A stretch of 64,000 bases of DNA, taken from Eretmocerus hayati. Lineage: Eukaryota; Arthropoda; Insecta; Hymenoptera; Aphelinidae. The stretch is from NCBI GenBank assembly GCA_029851415.1, contig CM056742.1:81768748-81832747 (forward strand), in the 5' to 3' direction. Under the pieces are notes generated by a model that had not been told where the DNA came from, ran no database searches, and was given only the letters and a program-made list of their open reading frames with translations. Made by a program: the position numbers and the translations under genes. Numbering within the stretch: position 1 is the first letter of the stretch; the number at the start of each line of letters is the position of its first letter. Below, piece by piece: positions 55,130 to 64,000 of the stretch.

Positions 55130-55600
55130 ACTCCGATCTCAATATTTTGCTGATATCTGCGGGATCCAATGGATGCTGTCAACTTCTGGGGCGGTAATAA
55201 ATCTTGAGGATTCCGGGTATTCAGTGGGAGCAATGTCGACATCAATGGCCATCTTATGGATGTTTGGCACGTGTCGGTCTGTCAGAATTCGTTATGAATC
55301 CACTCTGAACGCGATAACTCGATGGTTTCCGGGCTCTGCATCGTTTCTTGGCTCCTTCTCGGGCGGTAATGAATTGTAAGGGTTCCACGAATTTAAGAAG
55401 AGGCATCCTCCACATCAATGAGCATCTTGTGAATGTTTGGCAGGTGTCAGTCTGTCAGAATTCGTTATGAATCCACTCCAAACTCGATATCTCGCTGATT
55501 TCCGCGAGATCCACCGTTTTTTGGCCCCTTCTCGGGCGGTAATAAATTCTGAGAGTTCCAGGAATCTCGGGAGAGGCGTTTTCTACATCAATGAGCATCT
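55130..55600 (-). repeat. Inverted counterpart of the 43.3-44.1 kb satellite
   Basis: On the minus strand it carries the same blocks (TTCTGACAGAC, GATATCGAGTTTGGAGTGGA-like, CCTCAGAATTTATTACCGCC-like) in about three units of 170-180 bp. It closes the retroelement block on the right. Confidence 0.78.
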
Positions 55601-55623
55601 TCCTTGTAATGTCTTATCGTGTA

Positions 55624-55900
55624 TAGTTAGTTAGTTAGTTAGTTGATCTCTATTGCACCTTGGGGTAGAACCCCGTCTGGTATTTTCGAAAAATACACAT
55701 GAGTACATTGGTATGAATGAACTTACATCATAGGAGTACAATTTGAGGGAATAAATGGAGTAAAACAAATAAGTATATCGTGTCGAGGATTTTCGATAGA
55801 ATGTGGTAACGTTGCAACATCATTCAATAATATATTTGACGAAAGAAACTGGTAGATTGATGATGTTGGAAAAGAAAGGATTTCAAGGACTTTGTGAGTT
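55624..55900 (-). repeat. 3' end of a non-LTR element with (AACT)n tail
   Basis: On the minus strand, sequence reading CGGGGTTCTACCCCAAGGTG is followed by CAATAGAGATCAACTAACTA, a short AACT tail (55625-55644). The ACCCCAAGGT motif just before a short tandem tail matches units A and B. Only the 3' part is visible. Confidence 0.55.
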
Positions 55901-58241
55901 CGATAAATGCACCGCGCTCTGCGTACGGTCTTTCTTTAGTTAGGTGTCGATACTACAAGGAAAAAATTTTTGCCCAGCCTTTTATGTGGTACAACAGCTC
56001 GAAAAAAAATTAAAAAGTGCCAAAAACGCTGGTTTTTGTGTGAAAAACTCACTTGAACGTTTTCAGTCACTTTCTACAGGGATGAGGCTATTTTTCCCAA
56101 AAAGATCGTCGAATTTTACGTAGATAACAATCTTCTGAGGGTTGATTAGTTGATTCCTGGACTGAATCTAGACTCAGGAAAACCGAATATTCATCAAAAA
56201 TCACACAGTCCACGCTCTGAAGACGGTCACAGTTTCCTAGCTTCCTACATTCTATGGAAGGTTCCGGAATTTATTGAAATATGGGGAATTGAGCACTTCC
56301 TTCACATATGGAACTCAGTATTAAGACCCCCCCCCCTCCCAACCCATCAAAAACCATACAAAGAATCCCCAGACACTTTTGGTAGAGTCTAATCAACCTC
56401 ATCGAGTGAAACATTCGGATGACCAGAGAATAACATGTTACACCACCAGTCCATTCATCATCCTTGAAGGTAATACAAACTCGTAGACAGTTGCAATCAA
56501 AGAATAATTGGCTACCCTCGTTCCGTTCGGGACAACAGAGTACCGTCATAATGGCGAAATCATTGGCGAAAGACCGACACAAAAACGTTAGACTGCGGCG
56601 TCAGTTACAGTCTTAGCAAGGATATGTAGAGTTCCTCGCAGAACAGCCCTACGGAAAAGGGGTCATGTCTCAAATTTTTTTCGTGGCTCTCTAATTCGGT
56701 TTTATGGTACAAAATATGAACTTTCCACCACCTATAGGGCCCCAAAAAATTGTCACGATACCTCCAACGTACATTACTTCGTTCCTTTGGATTATCGTCG
56801 ACAAGAAGATTCAAGTATTTTTTCCAATACAATGCATATTCCTCGAATCCGCTCAGAGATACAGAGATGCGATTCACGGCATTGAAAACCTAAAAAGTCC
56901 TTCAGAGTTGATTTTGAGGTCTTGGGTGGTTTCACCGGCCAGAAGACTGAAAAACATAGATAATTTAGTCTCTCGAAAACCCAACTTCTTAGAACCTTGG
57001 AAATCCGACACTTTAAGTGAAATGTTGTGTTCTTTGAAAAAAAGAAAAAAAACTAGTCAAATTCCTCTTTTGCGTTCTAGAGCCTCTATTGCCAATTATT
57101 ACAAATCCATTCCTCAGTCTTTTATACATTGTCTGTTTTCTGCGCATGTGCAGAGATTCAGATCCTCGTAACCAATCTCATTAGAAAGCTAAGAACATTT
57201 CTTCAAAAATGACCCCTTACCGGAGTGAATTCGATTGATTTGAGCCGGAGTTGTAGCATTCGGAAGATCACTGAATCTTAGTAGTCTAGTTCCTTAGAGG
57301 TGGGTCGGAGGTACCGAAGACAGCAGTGAGGGAAATCGCGCCTGTCCCCATCTGATGGCGGCAACCGACTTGCCGCACTCGAGCTGAGGGTTCATGTTTC
57401 ATATGTTGTAGCTAGGGTTTGAATGCATGGAATTGACTCCATCGAGTAGTCATTTTGTAGGAACTTTTCTTAGTATTTCAATAGAATTGGTTTTGAGGAT
57501 CCAAATCTCTGCGCATGCGCAGAAAATGAACTATTTTCAAAAGCCTGAACGATGGATTTGTGATGATTGCCGAAAGTAGGCTTTAGAACGCAAAAAAATG
57601 ATTTCGGGCCAATTTTTCTGAAACAACACAACATCTTACTTGTAATTCCAAATTTTCAAGATTCTGAGAAGTTGGGTTTCTGAGAGATTGAATTATTATC
57701 TATGTTTTTCACTCTTCTGTCCGTTGAAACCACCCAAGACCTCAAAATCAACTCTCAAGGACTGATGCCAATAGGTTCTTTCAAGACCTTTTCAATGCCG
57801 TGAAACGCATCTCTGTATCTTTGAGCGGATTCGAAGAATATGCATTTAATTTAAAAGAATACCCGAATTTTTCCGTCGGCGATAATTCAAAAGAAAGAAG
57901 TAATGCACGTTGGAGGTATCGCGACAATTTTTTGGGGCCTCATAGGTGGTGGAAAATTCATATTTTGGAACATAGAATCGAATTAGAGAGCCAAGAAAAG
58001 AATTTGAGACATGACCCCTTTTCCGTAGGGCTGTTTCGCGAGGAACTCTTCATATCCTTGCTAAGTGTGTAACTGACGCCGCAGTCTAACGTTTTCGTGT
58101 CGGTCTTTCGCCAATGATTTCGCCATCATGACGGTACTCTGTTGTCCCGAACGGAACGAGGGTAGCCAATTATTCTTTGATTGCAACTGTCTACGAGTTT
58201 GTATTAAGCTCAAGGATGATGAATGGACTGGTGATGTAATA

Positions 58242-59229
58242 TGTTATTCTGTATTATGTGACATTGAACAGTCAACTATCGTGGAAACCGCATATAAATC
58301 AAATTACGAAGAAAGTTAACAAGTCCCTGTATGGTCTGCGGTTCATGAGGGCATGCACAACCGAGGCTCTCCGAATTCGACTAGTCGAGACTCTCATCCA
58401 ACCACATCTGGACTACTGCACAGTCGTATACCTTGACGCTACCGACGAATTGAGAGCAAGAGTGCAGAGACTGAGTAACCTATGTGTGAGATACATTTTC
58501 GGTATTAGGAAGAGCGAACATATCACCGCGTACCGGGGACGCTTGGATTGGTTGCGTACTGATTCGCGGAGAATGTACTTCGCAGCTATTTTGATGCACA
58601 AGATCATACATCTGGGAGAACCTGGCTACCTAGCTGCGATGTTTACCAGGTACCAATCCGAGCGCCCCCAACGAGGTGAGGCAGGAGCTCAAGAACTAAA
58701 AATTCCAAGGATGCGCCTCGACTATGGACTCAGGTCTTTCCAGAGTCAATGCGCTCGTTTTTGGAATTTTCTCCCTTCAGGACTCCGGCAAGTCAAAGAA
58801 TTGTCCTCCTTCAAAGGGGCAGTGAGAGAGTATTTGATGACACTCCCCCCTCAGAGGATTAATGTGGGTACCGGGCAATTTTTCAATTTATATATTTTTC
58901 CATATGTTTTTGAGTCCAGGGCTCTTGGTTTTAAATGACGTATACTTTTATGGCGGGAGCGGAAATTCTGTGATAAACATGGGAGAGCCCTGGCGTCATT
59001 TATTTATTTATTTATTTATTCATTTATTTATTTATTTTCTTCATTCCATTTCATCTTAGTGGGTTATAAAAGACTAGTCACCAATGTGATAATTGTATCC
59101 TTGACCAAATCGAAATTGATTTATATGTATATTGTTTTGTAAGAGTGTTGTTATTATTTTTTGCCTACGGGCGAATGAAGGATTCATTCATTCATTCATT
59201 CATTCATTCATTCATTCATTCATTCATTC
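58242..59229 (+). mobile_element. 5'-truncated non-LTR element with (ATTC)n tail
   Basis: The left arm of the surrounding palindrome shows the uninterrupted site (AGAGAATAACATG). In the right arm the insert begins after TATGTTATTCT near 58,242 and ends in about twelve ATTC repeats (59,179-59,229) before CTCTGGTC resumes. The insert contains the RT C-terminus and a 3' region with an inner ATTT-rich run (58,996-59,040). Confidence 0.88.
58258..58938 (+). pseudogene. Non-LTR reverse transcriptase C-terminal domain
   Basis: The frame reads LNSQLSWKPHINQITKKVNK, LIQPHLDYCTVVYLD, RVQRLSNLCVRYIFGIRKSE, HITAYRGRLDWL and ARFWNFLPSGLRQVKELSSF. This is the conserved region after the RT palm in Jockey/CR1-type elements. 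The catalytic palm is absent through 5' truncation. The remaining 226 codons are uninterrupted, which suggests a fairly recent insertion. Confidence 0.85.
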
Positions 59230-60270
59230 TCTGGTCATCCGAATGTTTCACTCGATGAGATTAATTAGACCCTACCAAAAGTGTCTGGGGATTTTCTGTA
59301 TGGTTTTTGATGGGTTGGGAGGGGGGGGGGCTTGATACTGAGTTCCACATGGAAAGGAAGTGCTCAATTCCCCATATTTCAATAAATTTCGGAACCTTTC
59401 ATAGAATGGAGGAAGCTCTGACCGTCTTTAGAGCGTAGACTGTCTGATTTTTGATGAATTTTCGGTTTTTCTGAGTCTAGATTCAGTCCAGAGATCACCT
59501 AGTCAAGCCTCAAAGGATAACGTTCTACGTAAAATTCGACGATCTTTTTGGAGAAAAATAGTCTCATTCCTGTGGAAAGTGACTGAAAACGTTCAAGTGA
59601 GTTTTTTACACAAAAAACAGCGTTTTTCACACTTTTTGATTTTTTTCCGACCTGTTGTACCACATACAAGACTGGGCAAAAATTTTTTTCTCGTAGTATA
59701 CACAGAAACACACTACAAGAAATTTTTCTTCGACTTGCACCTATCGCCCCGTTTTCTCGGTGAATTTTAGAAAATTTGAACATTTTTCCTAGCCGCTGTA
59801 GAACAATTAAAAATCCTGGGACTGTTTTTTATATTCGTTGCGTTGAGACAGATTTTTGTGAATTTTTTCGGACTTTTTGGTCGATTGGTCTCGCGAAACT
59901 AATTTAGTTACAGATTAACAGCTTTTTTCAGCGTATGGCGGCCTGGAGAGGTCTTAGAGTCTGAAATTTTTTCTGGAGGTATGTCTTACATGTACCAACT
60001 GAACCCCATAATTTTCCTGGCGATGTAGTCTGGGGCCGATTTCACTATCTTATCCGGCTATACCCTCTCTGACGTGAATCTCAGAGTGTCTCACGCACCT
60101 TAGATACTTTGTGATACCGTGTGATTCCTAACCCATCTTTAAAACGTGATTCTTCGAGATTCTCGTTCTTCAGAACCAGATACTCACGGTGAAATTCATG
60201 AAATCTCATGAGTTTCCATAGGGTATTCTTTATTCCACGGTGATAGATTATGTGCAATATGTGATATATC

Positions 60271-61606
60271 TAGGGCTTCACCGAGATTCGGATCTCGTCT
60301 CGTTCTCGGATCGAGATCTCGGCGCGATTCGAGACGATACAGTGCCCTCCGAGATTTGGTCCGAGATCGATACGAGCCGAGATCATGTGGTCTGATTCCA
60401 TGACGATACGAGATCAATGAATACCGAGACGAGCAAGATCTCGCCGAGATTTTATATATATATATGTACAAATCATCCATCTGAGATCTTATAACTCAGT
60501 TCAATCAATTATTCAATTACGTGGACAAATGAACCTTAATTCTGTGAACCAAACAACTTACTAACAACGTGCGTCAGAGAATCACAGGAAACTGACACTG
60601 TCACTAATATAAAATAATATATGAAATGAATTTCTGTCATTGCATATTACAAGTGGAGAAGAACATGAGTATCCAGTATAATACAAATTAGAACGGGAAA
60701 GGCAGTTGGCAGATGGCATCTTTCAGAACGCTTCTGATCCATCGATTGATGCACACGAGTACTCTGGAAGAATCATCTGGAAGTGAGCACCGCAACTGGA
60801 GCACCGTTGTTCGGTCATGACACAAGACGCTTCTGACGGAATCATTTCTGATGGAACTGACGTTGGCATTATACTTAGACTGGATTGATGTTTTGGAGGC
60901 GAGCTGTTTGGGATCAAAAAGGAGATTACACTCTCTCTTATGAAAAATTTCGAGGTGTCTCTTTAGACCACTGGTATTGCTATCATTCGGTTTAATTTCT
61001 TCTGTAATTATTTTGCCCTGGCATATGAGTCAGATACCGATTCTTCCTCCCTTATTATGTCCGTGATCATAATAATTGGAATCTTCCACTCTCTTATTCT
61101 TACTCGACATTCTGAATGTATTTTTTCATTCAAAATCTTCCCAATCTGGAGTCCACAATGAGATGAAGTGATAAATGATACAGCTATAAATTATTTCAAA
61201 CTATTCCTCACACCTGCCGGTGACTGACTAATTCCGAACGTCAAGAAAAGCAGCCAATCTATTGACACTTAATCAGTGATAGACTCGATAGAATTCGAAT
61301 TTACCCATGAGAGATGTGTACGTCATTGACAGTTTTGTCAAAGTACGTCGCGCACAATTTGGAAGCGTCCCGCGGCCGAGACACGCTATTCGATAGGAAT
61401 TACGAATGATCAGAAGAGGATGCTCAGAGTAAATCTCGAATTCCCGATATTCTCGTCTCGATCTCGGATCGAGAATCGAGACGATACGAGATTGAAGTTT
61501 TTTATTCTCGTGCGATCTCGATACGAGACGAGATGAACGCCTGTGAAGCACGAGACGATACGAGATTCCTCTGATTTCTCGTCATTCTCGCTCGAGTGAA
61601 GCCCTA
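60271..61606 (-). mobile_element. hAT-type DNA transposon remnant (1,336 bp)
   Basis: Inverted ends TAGGGCTTCAC and GTGAAGCCCTA are flanked by the 8-bp sequence GATATATC on both sides (60263-60270 and 61607-61614). The 8-bp duplication and TAGGG start fit hAT. Subterminal regions (60,280-60,460 and 61,430-61,600) are dense in CGAGATC/GAGACGATACGAG repeats, possibly transposase binding sites. Only a BED-finger fragment remains; there is no catalytic transposase domain. Confidence 0.85.
60670..61110 (-). pseudogene. BED-type zinc finger N-terminus of hAT transposase
   Basis: From the ATG at 61108-61110: MSSKNKRVEDSNYYDHGHNK, then a TGA where the first zinc Cys of CxxC is expected, then LICQGKIITEEIKP and TSGLKRHLEIFHKREC with the paired His. 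The frame stays open after this for about 100 codons without a recognisable domain. The C..C-x-H..H spacing is that of BED fingers used for DNA binding by hAT transposases. Confidence 0.72.
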
Positions 61607-61614
61607 GATATATC

Positions 61615-64000
61615 ACTTGCATCTGAAGAGCAATGTATGTGCGGTGAACGGGCGTTTCGACTTAAGATTCGGTGAGAATCAATCCGGCACCAGAAATATC
61701 ATGAAACTAGGTGAGATACTATATGGGATATTATTAAATACTCTAAGATCTAATGAGATAGGTGGCATATCATGAAGCCTGTTCTACTTTCTCCATACAT
61801 AGTTATCCCGCCAACCTATCAGCCAGTTTTCAATTGAATGCAGATCTGCAAAACTGGAACGCTTGATTCTACTGAGATAAGCAGAGGTGCTGTGAGGTAC
61901 TTCAGTTGTCCAGTTTTTCAAAAAGTATTATTCTCAACCCACTCGCAGAGTTCACATTGACTTTTCCACTTCGAATCAAGACATTCTCATCGGAACTACT
62001 CAGTACTATAGATTCATCAACAATATCATAGAAAAATGTCCCCGACTCACCGGGGATCTGAACCATCTACTACCGGATCCTGGGACGGAGACCTTATCCA
62101 CTGGACTACTGAGACAGATGCTTCGGCACACGCTCATAGTCTACAATGACAAAATCATTTTACATGCAACTGGAACGTGTAGAGCACCGTATAAACAAAG
62201 ACGAGCGATGAACAATAATGCAATGTTATTGTTGCATGTGCAAAATATGATTTACGAGATATGAAATGAGAGGTAATCACGGAATCAGTAACATCCCCGA
62301 CTCCAACGATTCTGTAGAATGATGATATCTCGAAAGGCAGTGCAAGGAATGTAAACGAGTCAAACTTATCGAACGCTCCAATGAGTGTCACTGTGGATTG
62401 CTCCTTGTACTATTTCGTCGTCTGTCTCCAATTCGATTGATATCACTTACTCTCGTGATATCTCACGACATTTCATCGACGGAAAGAGTCTCATGATATC
62501 TTGGAGTATCTCATGATCGGATTATTCACATAGTCTTCACCACGTCTCATGGAAATCACAAGTAACGATCGAGTGTCGAACAGTATTTTGAATATTCTAC
62601 AGTATCTCAATTCGCCTCACTGTGCTTTTCTCCGTATTTTTCCAGGGTATTTCCATTCTCGCCGTGTCTGCGAAGGACTGATCATTATTTAGGAGTCTTC
62701 GACAGCATAAAATAGCTCCCAGGGTATTGTCAAAGAATCTCACCATATCTCACGCATTGGAAAAGGTGGGACCTATCTCATATATTCTGAGAGGAATTGA
62801 TCTGAAGAAATTCTCCAGGTCATGAATATCTCCTTATTGCTGTTCAGCATTAGGAACTATGTAACGTTAATCTCGCTAGTGAACTAGCAGTATCTTATCG
62901 CTCACTTCTACTCATTTCATGAGCCGGAAGAATGTCTCATGCTTCCTCATCGGTGACTCTTCCTAAACCAGTGAAGACTCACAAAGTCTCACAAAATTCT
63001 ACGTCCCTACCTTTTCATCTTCAGGCGACTAAGAACCGAGCTAATTTCCCATTCTCTGATTGATGACAACGAATTTTTGTTGCTGGAGATGGAATATTGA
63101 CTCTGTGAATTCCCATTCCAACTCACATCTTCGCAATAACTCGAACTCCTTCATCTGTGAGATCTCCTCACTCCGGAAGAACTCACGAAATCTCGTGGAA
63201 TCTCACATCCCCATCACGTTTGATTTTCGGAAGATTGAAAAAAGAACCAATCTTTCATTTCTCCATTGGTGGAAGCTAATTGTCTTAGCTTGAAAAGGGA
63301 TATTCGCGCTTTCCTCTGACGTGAGAGTGCCGCGGTTACAGTAATTTTCGCATGATTGATAACTGACGATTACTTATCTCACAATGTACTTCCACCTTGG
63401 GTGGAGGGATCTAATAACGCAGGTATTTCAAAGCAATTAGTCTTGGTAGAAAAATTATGATTAGCTGAAATACGTCAATGCAGGAAAAGAATGAATTATT
63501 TTTCTCGTCTGTACTGAAGCTGTGAGAAGAAATCATTACCAATCTCCCCAAGAGTTCAAAACAGATCTCCCAAGAAAACTGTTGTTTTTAGCGGCTTCCT
63601 CATACTTGATACAATTGACTTGATACACATGTTGAAGAATCACCAAGAAACCAGGGCACCACGGGGCACTGCTTGTTTGATTTGTTACTTTGAAAACTAA
63701 TGAAATGTGTGAAGATTTTGAGTTACCCAATACCAACAGGTTTACATTCCATGTTAATTAGCTGTTCACATTCACCTTTGGATCAAAGTAGGCAATCAAA
63801 ATTTGTTGTGATGAAGTTCAATCAGATCACCAAAAATCTCCAGAAATCTGACGTCCTTTTTTTCGCTCCTGGCATATAGGGCCCCCCGGGGCTCCAGACC
63901 TAGGCGTGAGAGGTTTTGACGCCCCTGGAGAAAACGTGAGATCCCTCGATGGGGATTCTACCAGGGATTGTTATCTTGCAGTGTCTCATGCTTCAATTGC
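61615..64000. other. No recognised gene apart from a tRNA-like segment
   Basis: AT-rich sequence with many TCTCAC/TCTCATG motifs in both orientations, also seen at 60,060-60,220. A C/G-rich patch lies near 63,880-63,935. Short frames show no domains. Confidence 0.45.
62037..62117 (-). repeat. tRNA-like segment, probably SINE-derived
   Basis: The minus strand contains a box A-like TAGTCCAGTGGATAAGG and box B-like GGTTCAGATCC at tRNA spacing, and TGTCTC can pair with GGGGACA at the two ends. The T-arm does not fold properly, so it is not a working tRNA gene. Confidence 0.45.

Larger units (their letters stand above)
55945..59700. mobile_element. Large foldback element (3.7 kb including a nested insertion)
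   Basis: The left arm (about 55,945-57,240) and right arm (about 57,430-59,700) are inverted copies, with a loop near 57,250-57,420. Shared blocks include GGGCAAAAATTTTT at the outer ends, TGGGAGG with a C/G run near 56,330 and 59,310, and TCTGCGCATG near the loop. The right arm is split by a 988-bp retroelement at 58,242-59,229. Frames that appear twice (56,605-56,877 and 57,800-58,072) are arm sequence and not supported as genes. Confidence 0.88.

Noticed and set aside
56605..58072. Matching 90-codon frames in opposite orientation
   Set aside because: They are the two arms of the 3.7-kb palindrome.

Overview
This window is repeat-dense eukaryotic DNA, almost certainly arthropod and most likely insect. 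The evidence is the mobile-element mix (Polinton, copia and gypsy retrotransposons, R1-type and other non-LTR retrotransposons, Helitron helicase, hAT, many foldback elements and MITEs) and one exon coding a DM domain of the Dmrt99B/DMRTA type. I lean towards a wasp-like genome but the sequence does not prove it. Apart from the DM exon I recognise no host gene.

Layout. 1-12,288: the right-hand part of a Polinton/Maverick. On the minus strand lie polB (broken), the packaging ATPase (broken), two small conserved Polinton genes and the integrase, which runs off the left edge. Next come two divergent multi-exon genes that I rebuilt from splice signals (7,205-9,285 minus; 10,158-11,575 plus). The element appears to end at about 12,288 in short G-rich tandem repeats. 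13.4-20.0 kb: a decayed gypsy-type PR-RT-RNase H region with a 472-bp TTAA element between PR and RT and a 1.9-kb element with 265-bp inverted repeats inside the RT, next to two further MITEs. 22.4-25.5 kb: a foldback, endonuclease and copia scraps, and a minisatellite. 26,270-31,281: a complete copia element with 424-bp LTRs and CATTC target duplications, inserted in Helitron helicase sequence that continues to 33.2 kb.

33.3-37.8 kb: a 2.1-kb palindrome followed by a second foldback with a 1.2-kb MITE nested in it; another copy of that MITE lies at 13.4 kb. 39.4 kb: DM exon. 40.1-42.3 kb: tRNA-derived repeats in both orientations around a 1.37-kb TA-flanked foldback. 43.0-55.6 kb: a block flanked by the same ~170-bp satellite in opposite orientations. 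It holds two minus-strand R1-like elements and three plus-strand units that code only for an ORF1-like protein, joined through (TC)n tracts. 55.9-59.7 kb: a large palindrome with a 5'-truncated non-LTR element in one arm. 60.3-61.6 kb: a hAT remnant with a BED-finger exon. 61.6-64 kb: mostly unassigned sequence.

Most coding sequence is decaying. The strongest candidates for something undescribed are the two spliced genes inside the Polinton and the ORF1-only retroelement family. Positions of splice sites, target duplications and repeat ends were read by eye; no alignments or searches were run.
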